Source: a virus. From it: a stretch of 48,468 nt of DNA. Shown piece after piece: positions 16,058-29,300 of the stretch. The position numbers and the translations under genes were made by a program. How positions within the stretch are numbered: position 1 is the first letter of the stretch; every line of letters begins with the position of its first letter. The notes below the pieces were generated by a model. That model was given only the letters and a program-made list of their open reading frames with translations. It searched no databases and was not told the origin of the DNA. The stretch covers positions 1-48,468 of IMG/VR virus record IMGVR_UViG_3300017779_000017. One strand, written 5' to 3'.

Positions 16058-16779
16058 TGGCAACATATACTTTACCTAATACAATAACAAAGGAAGATTT
16101 ATTACCTTTTGATTTATTTCCAATTGCTGATAACACATTAGCAAGGACACTTGTGCCTATTAGAAACTTAGAAACTAGTCCAGCAATGATTAACTTAATA
16201 TTAAGAAATATTGGGTGGAAGGGCTATGCATACAAAGATGTTGACAATGTTATAAAAATTGGTTATAATCTGGTTGACGGGGTAGACGGAGACGGACTTA
16301 CTGAAGAAGATGCGTTTAATAAATGGATTAAAGTTTTCAAAGATGCAGAGCGTAGATTCAAAGAAGTATTTATATTAGAGTCATTAAGTCAAAGTCAATA
16401 TGATGGATTAGTAAGTTTATATTACTTAACAGGTGATTGGACTAGAGTAGGATCAGAACAACGAACATTTCAATTATATGATTATGTAAAAGATAGAGAA
16501 TGGCAATATGTAGCAACTGCTATGACCAACAGTGGTATTAATCGTGTCCAACGACAATTAGAAGCAAAAGTTATTATGCTTGCTGATTATGGAGTGGCAA
16601 AAGATAGATCTCTAATTAAACGACAAGGTATACAAGAAATAGCAAACAAATATCCAACAAGATTGTTGGATGACAGAAGTAGAACTCAAGCAGAATATGT
16701 TTATTATGCTGAAACCAAAAGGTTCCTACCTAACATGGCCGAATCAAGGCAACGAATTTTATCTTCCAAACTGAATTAA
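16057..16779 (+). CDS. GH24 (T4 lysozyme)-like baseplate protein lacking catalytic residues
   Basis: A 240-aa protein. Near residues 52-74, IGWKGYAYKDVDNVIKIGYN lines up with the T4 lysozyme active-site region, and LSQSQYDGLVSLYY near 109-122 with the downstream lysozyme helices. In this alignment the catalytic Glu11 becomes Ile and Thr26 becomes Lys, while Asp20 is kept. The protein therefore looks like a lysozyme fold reused for structure, or an enzyme with altered chemistry. It follows the lysozyme-less gp5 gene by a TAATG overlap, as though the gp5 lysozyme had been moved to its own gene. Followed by a late promoter and gene 25. Confidence 0.7.
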   Translation: MATYTLPNTITKEDLLPFDLFPIADNTLARTLVPIRNLETSPAMINLILRNIGWKGYAYKDVDNVIKIGYNLVDGVDGDGLTEEDAFNKWIKVFKDAERRFKEVFILESLSQSQYDGLVSLYYLTGDWTRVGSEQRTFQLYDYVKDREWQYVATAMTNSGINRVQRQLEAKVIMLADYGVAKDRSLIKRQGIQEIANKYPTRLLDDRSRTQAEYVYYAETKRFLPNMAESRQRILSSKLN

Positions 16780-16798
16780 CTTAGTAGATAACGAATTC

Positions 16799-16807
16799 GA
16801 TAAATAC
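16799..16807 (+). promoter_or_regulatory. Late promoter (GATAAATAC) giving a leaderless gene 25 transcript
   Basis: GATAAATAC is followed by TAGT and then the ATG at 16812. With T4 spacing (start six bases after the last A of ATAAATA) transcription begins at the A of ATG. No Shine-Dalgarno sequence is present, because the upstream bases belong to the promoter. Confidence 0.65.
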
Positions 16808-16811
16808 TAGT

Positions 16812-17195
16812 ATGAGTAATATAGTAGGTTATACCACAGTAGATCAACAAAATGGAAGTTTAAGATTACAAGGTCTAGAACTTGCAAAACAAGATCTGAT
16901 GAATCATTTTAAAATCCGTAAAGGTGAAAAGTGGACTAATCCAAACTTTGGTAGTAATCTACTTAATTATATTTTTCAACCACTGGATGATAATACGACA
17001 GAAGCAATTAATGACGAAGTTTATGAAATTGTATCGTATGATCCACGCTTTAAGCTAGCCAGCAATGATATTATTGTTGACCAAGACGCTCATTCAGTTA
17101 CAGTAACAGTTAAATTAATGTATCTACCAACTACAACTGCAACAGACTTGCAGATTAAATTTGACAGCGAATCCACAGAACAGGCAGAGTTTTAA
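16812..17195 (+). CDS. 25: Baseplate wedge protein gp25
   Basis: A 127-aa protein of the gpW/gp25 family, close to T4 gp25 (132 aa). KGEKWTNPNFGSNLLNYIFQP near residues 37-57 is the family signature (R/KGE...P.FG), and ITVTV-like beta strands follow. It joins wedge to sheath. The start sits 4 bases after a late promoter core, with no ribosome site. Gene 6 starts two bases after its stop. Confidence 0.92.
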   Translation: MSNIVGYTTVDQQNGSLRLQGLELAKQDLMNHFKIRKGEKWTNPNFGSNLLNYIFQPLDDNTTEAINDEVYEIVSYDPRFKLASNDIIVDQDAHSVTVTVKLMYLPTTTATDLQIKFDSESTEQAEF

Positions 17196-17197
17196 TT

Positions 17198-20100
17198 ATG
17201 GCACAAAATATTAGACAATCAAAACTTTTTGCAGCTGAAGATTATGTAGCAGTATATGAATCTTTTATCAATGCTAACTTACAAGCATTTGATTACGATA
17301 CAATACGAACTGCAATGGTCGACTATGTAAGAAGCACATATCCAGAAAATTATAATGACTGGATTGAAAGTTCAGAGTTCATAGCACTACTTGACGTAGT
17401 TGCACAAATGGGACATAACTTAGCGTTTAGAGTTGACTTAAACTCACGTAATAACTTCTTAAGCACAGCAGAAAGACAAGAAAGTGTTTATAAACTAGCA
17501 GAATTTTTAGGCTATACTCCAAGACGTAATGTGTCAGCGTTTGGTGAAATGAAAGTAGTCAGTGTAAAAACAAACGAACCTGTAATTGGTAGTGCAGGAA
17601 CAAGTTTGGGTGGACAAGATATTAAATTTGAATCTACTAGCAACATAAACAACTTAGATGATTTTATTGCAGTAATGAATGGAGTTTTACAGTTTGGTAA
17701 TCAATATGGTAGTCCAAAGAAACAAACTTCGGTAGGAAATATAACACAACAGTTTTATGATTTAAACAATACAGCAAATCAAATTAAGTTTGATGTGCCT
17801 GGTATTGCTAACGGTCAATCATCTACATATAATATTGTAAGCATAGATTATACAGATAATATTGTTCATGAGAAATCACCAAATCCAACAGGTGCATTTG
17901 GAATATATTATAAAAATAGTGGACTGGGTTTATCAAATAAAGATACTGGATTCTTCTTAGGAGTAAAAGAAGGAAACTTACAATTCCAAGATACAAAAAT
18001 AGACACACCAATTGATAATCAAACCATTGATATTAATGTAGACAATATTAACTTTAGTGACGTATGGGTGCAAACCATTAATACAAATGGAGCAGTAGTT
18101 AAAGAGTGGAAAAATGTAAAGCATATTTCAACATCCGAAGATGCAACATACAACAGCGTTAATTCAGCAGACAGAGATGTATTTTCAGTCAAGACAAGAA
18201 AGAATAATCAAATATCAGTTCAGTTTGCAGATAAGACATTTGGAAATTTACCACAAGGTATTATACGTGTATGGTATCGTGTAAGTAAAAATGAATCATA
18301 TGTAGTTAGACCAGATGACTTATCAAATAAAAAAGTTACAATTGCATATCAAGGAATTGATGGAAATAACTATTCAGCAATATTCACATTACAATTAAAA
18401 ACCAGCATAACATCTGCAAGTGCTAACGAAAGTTTAGATAGCATTAAACAAAATGCTCCACTGGCATATGCAAGTCAAAATAGATTAGTTACAGCAAACG
18501 ACTACAATACATTATTTGGTTACCAAACATCAAGTGTAGTAAAAGTAAAAAGTATTAATAGAACATTTAGTGGACACAGTAGATATGTTGACTTTACAGA
18601 TCCAACAGGTGAATACAGTAACTTATTAATAAATGGAACAGACGGACGTTTATATGAAACTGATAATGTTAAAAGTAAAACCACAATTGTTGGACAAAAC
18701 AAAGATTACATATTTGAAAAATATGTAAAGCCACAACTATCAGATTTTGATTTAATTAATCTTTACTATACAAAATACACAACCGCATTTAATGATTTAA
18801 AATCTTCATTTCCAGCAGGAACATATGAATGGAATGCGCCAGGCACAAATTTATATAATGCAAACACAGGCTATATTCTAAGTAGCTCAGCTATTCAACG
18901 AGTAGGCAAAACTGCATCAAATTATTTAAATCAATTTAGAACAGGTGCATTAATTAAGTTTACTAAAACTGATGGCACATATGTTTGGGCAAAGGTATTG
19001 AATATATTTGCTTATGGCCTTGGTATAGATAGAACTGGTGTTCAGCTTGGTCAACCAAGCGGAAAAAGATCAAATGGATTAGGAGCAATTACACTAGATA
19101 CATATGTTGAAAGTGGAAGCACAATTGATGTTATTGTTCCAGCATTCCCACGTTTATTTAAAACAAAAGAATCAAATATTATTACAACATATCTAGAAGC
19201 AAAAAGAACATTTGCTCTTGCATATGATTATCAAAATCAAAGTTGGGAACTAGACAGCGATCCAGGATCTTATACTACACCTGCTAGTTCATATAATAAG
19301 GATACATGGTTAATCTACTTTAGTTTTGATAGTGGAAGATATAACATATACACTAGAACAACACAATATGTTTTTGAAAGCAGTAGTGTTGCATTTACAA
19401 ATGTTAGTTTAAACAGTGGACTAGATTCACTTACAAAGAAAAAAGCAAAAGATACTATAGACATGTCATTTGATACTGTTGTTAGAGGCGGAACTGAAGA
19501 TGATGACACAGTTGTAAAAACTGGCGGTAAAATGCATGTTAGTGGAATCGAACAAGACTCAAATGGAGTTATTGATGCATCTCATGTATTTTTATCATTA
19601 GTAGATGACAATGCTGATGGAAGACCAGATAATCCATTAGTGTTTAGCGAACTAGTCACTAAACCAGGCGGCGGACTAGAATCAGTTATTATAGATGACG
19701 TAGCAAAAACTGGTCGAGCTAATTTAGATTTTGAATGGCGCCATGTTGCAGCTGATAAAGAAATAGTTGATCCTAGTTACACAAACATTATAGATGTTTA
19801 TGTGTTGGATAAAGCATATGATACAAAATATAGAAATTGGTTGTTAACAAATACAGGTGAAGAACCACTTCCACCAACAAGTAATGCGTTAGCTAATAAT
19901 TTTGCAAATGTTGAGAAACAAAAAGTTACAAGTGATACCATATTGTATAAACCAGCAAAATATAAAACAATATTTGGACCAACTGCACATTCATCATTAC
20001 GTGCAACATTTAATGTTGTTAAAGTAAAAGGTAGTAATGTAGTTGACAGTGAAATTAGAGTTAACGTAGTTAAAGCAATCAATGAATTTTTTGCTGTAAC

Positions 20101-20323
20101 AAATTGGGACTTTGGTGAAACTTTTTACTTTACAGAACTTGCAGCATATGTGCATAAAGAATTATCAATGTCAATAAGTAGTTTTACTATTATACCACAT
20201 GGTGCTTCAAGTGTGTTTGGCGAATTATTTGAAATTACTCCAAACATTGATGAAATGTTTATACCAGATGTAAGTGTTGACGATATAGATATTGTTAGTA
20301 ATGTTGTTACTAAAACAAATTAG
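17198..20323 (+). CDS. 6: Baseplate wedge protein gp6
   Basis: A 1041-aa protein in the position of T4 gene 6 (660 aa) right after gene 25. The N-terminal region fits gp6: YDTIRTAMVDYVRSTYPE, then FIALLDVVAQMGHNLAFRVDLN and LSTAERQESVYKLAEFLGY near residues 32-110, the gpJ/gp6 baseplate core that forms the inner ring. LVTANDYNTLFG near 430 is another conserved block of this family. The middle is enlarged and beta-rich. The C-terminus (VNVVKAINEFFAVTNWDFGETFYFTEL) also matches family style. gp6 dimers lock the wedges together. Confidence 0.92.
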   Translation: MAQNIRQSKLFAAEDYVAVYESFINANLQAFDYDTIRTAMVDYVRSTYPENYNDWIESSEFIALLDVVAQMGHNLAFRVDLNSRNNFLSTAERQESVYKLAEFLGYTPRRNVSAFGEMKVVSVKTNEPVIGSAGTSLGGQDIKFESTSNINNLDDFIAVMNGVLQFGNQYGSPKKQTSVGNITQQFYDLNNTANQIKFDVPGIANGQSSTYNIVSIDYTDNIVHEKSPNPTGAFGIYYKNSGLGLSNKDTGFFLGVKEGNLQFQDTKIDTPIDNQTIDINVDNINFSDVWVQTINTNGAVVKEWKNVKHISTSEDATYNSVNSADRDVFSVKTRKNNQISVQFADKTFGNLPQGIIRVWYRVSKNESYVVRPDDLSNKKVTIAYQGIDGNNYSAIFTLQLKTSITSASANESLDSIKQNAPLAYASQNRLVTANDYNTLFGYQTSSVVKVKSINRTFSGHSRYVDFTDPTGEYSNLLINGTDGRLYETDNVKSKTTIVGQNKDYIFEKYVKPQLSDFDLINLYYTKYTTAFNDLKSSFPAGTYEWNAPGTNLYNANTGYILSSSAIQRVGKTASNYLNQFRTGALIKFTKTDGTYVWAKVLNIFAYGLGIDRTGVQLGQPSGKRSNGLGAITLDTYVESGSTIDVIVPAFPRLFKTKESNIITTYLEAKRTFALAYDYQNQSWELDSDPGSYTTPASSYNKDTWLIYFSFDSGRYNIYTRTTQYVFESSSVAFTNVSLNSGLDSLTKKKAKDTIDMSFDTVVRGGTEDDDTVVKTGGKMHVSGIEQDSNGVIDASHVFLSLVDDNADGRPDNPLVFSELVTKPGGGLESVIIDDVAKTGRANLDFEWRHVAADKEIVDPSYTNIIDVYVLDKAYDTKYRNWLLTNTGEEPLPPTSNALANNFANVEKQKVTSDTILYKPAKYKTIFGPTAHSSLRATFNVVKVKGSNVVDSEIRVNVVKAINEFFAVTNWDFGETFYFTELAAYVHKELSMSISSFTIIPHGASSVFGELFEITPNIDEMFIPDVSVDDIDIVSNVVTKTN

Positions 20324-20334
20324 GATAAGGTTTA

Positions 20335-23300
20335 ATGGCTAAGAAAAAAGCAGGAAGTTACAAAACTCCAAATACAAAAGCATCTAATTTATTGCCATCA
20401 GTTTTTAATACTGATGTAAATAAAAAATGGCTAGACAGCACATTAGATCAAATGATCTCAAAAGGTAACCTGAAGAATGTAGAAGGTTTCATAGGCGATA
20501 AGTCAGGCAAGAACAGATTCAAAGAAGATATTTATTTAGACAATACAGATATAAGTCCAGCAATTGTAGTTACAGACAAAGATAAAAAAGTAACTAATTC
20601 AATTACAATGAGTGACATTGCAAATGCAATTAACATAAACTTTTCTGAATATAATTATAATACAGCATATGCAACAAAATCATATAGTTATAGACCTCCA
20701 ATTAACGTAGACAAGTTTGTAAATTATACAAACTATGCATGGGTGGATCAGATGCCCATATACGAAAGTATTAGAACTCTTGACGCAGCAACAGTAGGAT
20801 CAGTAACATCAGGCTCAAGCTATCCAGCAAGTCCTTCACATGGTGATTATTTTGCACTCAATGATGGAGTAAACACAAAAACTTATCAATGGGATAATGT
20901 TGTTAAGACATGGCAACCAAGCGGAGACACAGGTTCAATTTACAGTAACAATGGAAACAACGCAGGCTTTACAACTGTAGTTAATCCAGTTGACTTGTCA
21001 GCTGGTCAATTAGCATATGCAATTGTGGATAACAATAATACATTTGTTATGGAAGACCAAATGCTTATTAAGTTTGTTGGTGATGGTTGGCATTCAGATG
21101 CACACAAGAGAACATATCTTGTATCCGGCACTGGTAGAAATATTAAATTAATAGAAGTATACAGTTGGGTTGACAATAGCACACGCTACCCAGACACAAC
21201 AAAAACTACAGTAACAGTTGGTGGTATTTGGGACAAGAGTAAAGTATTTACAGTTCAGCCCAACAAAGAAAGTAAGATATATTCAGTTGATGGGCAAATT
21301 GGTGTAGCTAGTATGCTTGCTCGCTATAACGCTACAGACGACACTAGGTTACCTGTATTTGATGGTTTTATATTTCCATCTGAAGAATCAAACAAATCAG
21401 CTTGGATGACTGACGAACTAATTATGTTTGCTGACGAATGGACTCAGCAAGATAGCACACCAATGGATGCTACAGATTACCACAAAATATTTTATACACA
21501 GCGTGATAGTGTTACCGGTGATATTACTATAACAAAATTAGTTGATGCAAGAATTCTTGGATCAAATCAAAAGATAGAACAGTTTATTGTTCCTGGCACA
21601 AGTGAATCAGTATTAGCAAAATACAAAGATAGATTATCTGGATTTGATATTTTAAATTGGGACAAATCAACTGTGGTGTTTGCTGAAAAAGATTATCAAG
21701 TTATGGAAACTGATAGTCCGTATAGAACTGCATGGAGCAGAAATAATAAATGGACAGCAGTAGAAACACTAATAAAAATTAACGAGTTAATATATGGCGG
21801 CATTAATTTAAAACAATTAACTGATACAAAATATATTGCTAAAAGACCAATCATGGAATTTGATGGCAAACTTAATCTCTACAACTGGGCAGACATTGAT
21901 ACAAATTTAGGTGATAGTCAATGGGCTGGCGTAATAAACACAATGGTTAAGCCAACTGGAAGTTACATACCAACATCATTGCCGGGTGGAAAATATGGCT
22001 TTAATTTAACAGACATTGAACTTAAAGAAGAACAGCGTATTGCATTCTCTGAAGGCACATTTGCAAGTAAAACCTGGCAGGTTAGTTCAAATATAATTAC
22101 TTATAATGGCATTGAGTATAATGAGCTAACTGCTGATATTACATTACAACCAAATTATTGTGCATACGTTAGAGAATCATTACCAGACAGTGAAGATAAA
22201 AAATGGAACAACAGTGATGTTTGGTTTAATGGCACAGTATGGAGCACAGGGCAACAACGTGTTAAGGTTAACCAAATGCCGTTGTTTAAATTATATACAA
22301 CCAGTGGACAAAGATTAGAAAGTTTAGAAGGTGCAAAGTTTACAGGTAGTAGAATATTTAACTACAAAATAGGCACAAGCACAGTTGATCCTGAATTAGG
22401 TATTGGACTGTCATATAAAGATATTAATGGAATTGGCGAGTATCAGTTTGAAAATTATTTATTTACTGAGCCGCATTTCCAAAGTATTACGTCACAGTTT
22501 AATAAAGATACAAACTATCATAGACAGATACTAGGACAAAAATTATTTAAAGTAAACAATAAATTAACTAATCTATACAAGCAAAGCGAAGAAATTGGCG
22601 GGGCAGAAACATTAGTAACACATGATGTAGTAACTAGTAATGCAGACTTTACAATTAACGTAGGGCATAGTTCATGGAGAACAGATAGACGTGTTGTATT
22701 ACATCAACAAGATAAAAGATGCGTAGTAACAGAATTACAAAATGGTGTTTACTTAGACAAAACAAATGTAGATCATACAAACATATACGTAGGTAAAAAT
22801 ATACCTGTTGTGTTTAACAACTTATTAGAAACTGGTGATGTTAAATTTAAAACTGTGGCTGGTGTTGATATTGAAACAACTCCACAAGCAGGTGTAACTG
22901 TAACAAGAAGTGGAAATGATATTACCTTAGCACTTACTACATACAGTAGCAAAATTATTATTGACCCAGTAGATGCAACATTAACAAATGACTATACAAT
23001 CATACCACTTGACAACTATGATAGCATTCAGCATACAGTGGAAGTTAATGGTAAGCAATTAAGTCCTAACAATTATACAATCAATGCAGACACAATTGTT
23101 ATTCCTGCATCCGTCGGATTACAAAAAGATGATATTGTTGATTTAAAATACTTCAGCAATAACAATACAAATATAACTACTAACTCATCTTTGCCAAATA
23201 CATTAAAGCATAATGCAAATAACGAAGTAATAGAAACATTTACAATGAGCGAAACAATGGCTCATTGGCAAAGTATAATATCTTCTACTCCTGGGTTTGA

Positions 23301-26300
23301 AGGCGACATCCTTGGAACAAATAACTATGAGGCACTAAACAAACAACATTACTTTGGTGGTGAAATATTTATTCACAACGATTTGAGTATTGTTCACGAT
23401 GCTTTATATTCCAATGATACAGTAAACGTTACAGATGCATTAAGAACATCAGGTGAAGATTGGGATAACTTTAGAAATAGATTTAGAGCTCAAGTAGCCA
23501 GATTAAATGAAAGAAAAAATTATCTAACTGTTAGAGAATTAGTTGATGATGCAATTGAATCAATTACTATTACTAGATCAGGTGGAGACTTATTTAGAAC
23601 ATCTAACATGGTATATAAAACTCCTGTTCGAGTGGAAGAATTTATTCATGCAGATGGAGATACAGTATTACCTAGAATATTTTTAAAAGATAGTATTCAC
23701 AGTGATGACAATATTCAAGACCACGTTTATGTTTACATCTCAGATAATGTAAGTGGAACACTAACAACAAGACTAGCAATAAAAGATATAGACTATATAC
23801 AATCAGGAAACTTAATTGAATTTATATATCAACCAATAGCTATGCCAAACAAAGGTTATCCAAAAATTACAGTGTATAAAAGACACATGGATGATATATG
23901 TTATGTTCCTCCTAGTTTAACAAAACTTAAACTTGCACCAGGGTGGTCACCAGAAGTAGACACTACAAACAATATACTAACTGGGCATGACGGAACACAG
24001 TGGGAATTAAAATCAACAGCAGAATTATTTAACATGACAGATGCAAACTTTGATGTTGTTAACGCATGTCAGTTTGAATTAGAAAAAAGAATTTACACAG
24101 GATTAGTTATAAGTGATACAATTAATACAGATGACGAGTCTGTTGAAAGTTTACAATATGGTATGGTTTCAAAGTTCACTCCAAGTGCAACACGTGAAAC
24201 ATGGTATACACTAGAAACAATTAATGATTTACTCAGTAAATCATTTGCACAATGGAAAGCAAAGAACAAACGAGAAGATACAGAAGTTGTATACTCGCTT
24301 GCAGATGTAGATACATGGAACTTTAGTTCAATGGGTTCGGCATTAGGTGCAGATATTCCAGGACAATGGAAAGGTGCATACAAAATATTATTTGGAACAA
24401 GCACTCCAGACAAAACGCCATGGCACATGCTTGGTTATGCATTTAAACCTACATGGTGGGACAGCACATACAGTTGGACAAATGCTACAAAACGTGCGGC
24501 ACTTATTAAAGCACTAAAACGTGGACTAGTAGCACCTGGTAGACAAGATATAGAATGGGCAAACCATTTGTGGGATTGGGATAATAAATGCCCAGTTACA
24601 TCAGCAGGTGTATTAGAAACAATTACGACTGTGTTAGGAACTCCACAAGACATTGATAAAGCAAAACGTTTTGAATTTGGTGATCATGCTGGACTAGAAG
24701 CTGAGTGGAGAGCAAGTGGATCAGGACAAGCATCTACAATAGATGCTATTGTTAAATTAAATCCAACAAAAGCATCTAGCATATTTTATTCACCATCTGT
24801 AAAAGTTAATACCAAAGAAATAGATTACTTAGGCAAAGACGATTTAGAAATTTATACAACTTCATCTATACCAACACCAGGCAAAGTTTATGGAAGATCA
24901 ATTGTTGATGTTGAAGTTACAGCTATTGCGTTATTTGATACAAACACATTTGTTAAACTAGTTGGACCAGATGGATCAACAGAAGCAGACATAACATTAT
25001 CTTTTGATACTAGACCAGGAGTATACACACCCAATGAAACTAGACGACATGTTATTGGTGCAAGTGTATCACACAGAGGAAGAAACTTAACAACACTTCC
25101 AGCAATATATACTGGGTTTGACAACTCACAGGTTGCAACATCAACATTTAAATTTAAAACAAAAGAAGTAGAATATGTAGCAAGCGGTATAGCACAATCT
25201 TTATACAATCATACATTGCGTAACAATTTAGATTACAACATAGACAACTTACATACTAAAGTTGATACAAGACTAGGAACACAATTACGTGGATTTAGTA
25301 GTAAACATCTTTTAGAATTTAAGACACAAACATACGATGAAACAAAACATACACTAGGCGAAAGTGACTTTGAACTATCAATGTATAAAAGCACACCAAT
25401 TAATATTGCAATTGCTAGTGAAATTACTGTTGAGTATTTGGCTCCAGGTTGGAAGATTAGTGGCAATGGATATGGTAAACAAGAATTTAATTTCTTTGCA
25501 CCAGATAACACTAACTCAACTTCGTATACAAATGTGGAAGTTGAATCAGTAGAAGTTAAGAAATATAAAAAGTTTGCACCAACACATAGCATATTAGAGT
25601 ATAATGCAATACTTAATAAGATACAAGACACTTATTCATTTATAAGAGGATACTACGCTTATTTAGAATCAATTGGATTTGAATTCCCATACAGCGGAGA
25701 CAGTGTAGCTGTAGAGTTTGTTAAATGGGCATTAACTAATCCATCAACTACTAAAACATTTGACCTAGGATCTAATTTTAAATTTAAGCCAATACATGGT
25801 AGCGTAGTAGAATTAAACACAGGTGTGTTTAAAGAAAATACTATCACTGATACAAAAGGTATTACAGTTGAATCAGATAATTTATTAGTAAGCAGAACAG
25901 AAGATGTATTATCATTAGAAACAAAAGATAAAACAATAATTGGTTCAGCAGGATTTGTTGTTGTGGAATACGAACACATTGCATTACTAAATGATAAAAC
26001 AACGTTTGGTGTTGTTGTGCATGATGATATTAAAAATATAAATCAATACAAAATAGCATTCAGAGGATTAATAACTGATAAGTGGGACGGTAATAAACGT
26101 GCACCAGGTTACTTAGTTTTTGATGATAAGGTTGTTGAAAACTTTGATAGCAGTGTGCAATCAGTTGACGACTACTATAAAACAGATGGCATTGACTTTA
26201 ATCCTACAATTAGAAAACTAGAAGATATAACTATTGGTAATTCAAACAACGAACTTACTATTAGTGAGAATGAGTTTGATTCAATTACTAAACGTAATTA

Positions 26301-29300
26301 TTTTCAAGGGTTGATCAAACAAAGAGGAACATCAAGTGCATTTGATAAAATTGAACGTAAATTTATAACTGATAAGCTAGACATTAAAGTTCATGAACAA
26401 TATATGTTGTCTAGAAGTTACTTTGGTAACACAGACAGATTAGACGCAATAGAATTTACATTAGACAATAACACATTTGAAACATCACCACAAGCTATTA
26501 AGTTTAATAACTTTACAGGAAGTGAAACTGTATACAATGATGTATTAGTTTATCCGCAAGGTGATAGTAGATTTGTTAATCCAGTAAAAACAGTTAACGC
26601 AGTATCGCTTGCTGTTGGCAAAACTTATCAAATAAAATCATTGGGAACAACATCTCAAAACGATTGGAATTTTCTTGCAGGAACTTCAGGAGTTACATAT
26701 GTATCTGGTGATACATTTACTGCGGTTAAGACTAATGAAAACATTACAGGAACAGGCACAGCTACAACAGGCACTTCGTTTTCTACTCAACCTATAACAG
26801 AAGTTGACATAAGTAACTTAACAGCAGGTGCTTTATTAGACACTGAAGCAAAATATAAAACAAACTTATTAAGTGAAATTGGAAATGTATATAACAAATT
26901 AGAAGATTATGCAATCATAGAAACTTGGGCAAATAATAAAAGTTATAAAAAAAGTAATATAGTAAGATACCAAGGTGGATTATATCAGTGTATACCAGAT
27001 AGCACAACAGTATCTACTGTAAGTGAGAATATAAGCATAACTGGTAATAATACAAATCCAACATGGCCATCAGGAACAATAGTAAGTATTGATGGTGCAG
27101 TGTTTCCTATATCTAAGGAAGTCCAGGAGAAACAACCAATACCAGTTACAGGAACAGTTTTGAATCCTGTTATTACTGGTGCAACATCATCAACTAATAC
27201 ACTAATAATTGATGGACAATCAGTAACACTTAGCAAACTAGCAGGTGTCAATGTTCTAACTGGTGTTCCAGCATCAAAGACAGGAATTGTTCCAGGACCA
27301 GCATTTAATTCAAATAATGGATTTGTTACAGATAAGCAATTAGTTATTAATGGAATAACTGTTGACTTTGACACAACACCACCAGACGTAATAGAAAACT
27401 TTACAGGTGATAACTTAGGAATTACGCCAAGTGATGCAACAGAAAATATCACAGGTGTAGCAGCACAGCAAACATATACTATTCCTAATACAACACTAAG
27501 TGGATCAACATATAGTGTTAGTGGTATAACAGTTGATGGAACTGCTTATGCAGAAACAACAGACTGGACAATAAGTGGACAAGACATTACATTTACTAAT
27601 CCAACATTTGCAGGTAGCGAAGCTATTGTAGTTACAATGACACACGTTACAGTTGTAGATCTCAAAGATACATTTACAATTGCACAAGGAATTGTTGGCA
27701 CTGCATATACAGTTCAATCAGTTACAGTTGGTGGAACTACACAAACTGATCCAACACATTATTCAATCAGTGGACAAACATTAACATTCACTTCTGGAAA
27801 TGAACCGGCAGACGGAGCATCAATTGTTGTAACTATTGAACATACTCCGTTAAGTATGACAACTGCAGAAATTGTAACAAAGATCAATGACACAATGGTA
27901 GCAAATGGAATCAGCATAACTGAACCAACTGGCACACCATATGTTGCCAATGATGCTATACAGGCCGATTTGATTGGAAGTAGATTACGTATACGATACT
28001 GGGCTACAAGCACAGATCAGAGTAGCAATGATAGTAAATTAATACTTGGAAGTAGTATCAATGGCACTAATGAAATATTAGGCTTTGTTACAAATCCAAC
28101 AGCAAGTTTAGTAGGATTAATCGAAGAACAACAAGAACAAGATTTAACTTTAGATGACATAGTTACATTAATTACTAATACATCAAACCTTGGACACATC
28201 ACTGCAACAAACGACAGTGGGTATCTTAAATTAGTAAGTGGTGCAAACTTAACACCGGCTCAGAGAAGAACAACACTAACAGTAGAAGGAACACAGCGAG
28301 CAACAGTAGGATTGCCACTTAGCACTGCGGTTACAACATCACCTGTTACTGAACCTGTTGACTTAACTACTGCGGTATCTTTAATTACAACTGGACTAGC
28401 AGATCCTGTAGCAGCAGGAGGATCGGGTAACGCTGTAACTGGAGTATCAGTATTAGGCACAGGTAATGCTTTAACTATAGCATCAACTAATCCAATACTT
28501 ACATTAGCAAATCCTGGCGATGTATTCTTAAATAACGCAGGTATTAGTAGTTATGGAGTAATAAGTTTAGTATCAGACAGTTCACAATTAAATACATTTG
28601 TTCCATCTGAATGGACAAACATAAGTCATACAGATCCAGCATTGTTTAATGTATGGGTAGCAAACGATTCAGATTATGAAATTGATGGTATTGTAGGTAA
28701 TAATAGTATTGCTGTAGACACAAAACATTATGGATGGAATGTATTCCAAGTTCAGAGCAGAGGATTATATACAGCAGATTTACAAAATAACCCAACTGAT
28801 CCACTTACAAAAGATGAACCATGTGGAATATGTGCAGGATCGATGACTGCCGATGGAAATGATGCACAAGTAACTGTAAACGCAAATCATGGATTAGCTG
28901 TAGGTGATTATGTAATGTTGTTAAACACAACTACTACACCTAACATTGATGGTATTCATAAAGTAACAAAAATTGGATCGTCAACAGAATTTTATATTGA
29001 TCAATATATTGACAAATGTGGATCATCTAGTTCAGTAATGACATTACGATCAACAAGATTTTCTACAATAGAACATAGAGATGCAGCATTAAAAAGTATA
29101 CATTGGAACATTCCACCAAACACATTAGTCTTTACAGACGAGGATACTAATCAAAAAACATCAATAAATGTATTTGAATCGGTATATCCAGTAGCAGGTG
29201 GATCAACTCTTACTGGTGCAGGATATCTAAATGGATATCTATATAATGAAGCAGTTAGTAATGCTTCAGTAGTAACAGATTCTATGGCAGTAGTTAGACA

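Noticed and set aside
27505-27717. Cys-rich minus-strand ORF within the giant baseplate gene
   Set aside because: It is a shadow of Thr/Val-rich repeats on the plus strand, without promoter or ribosome site.
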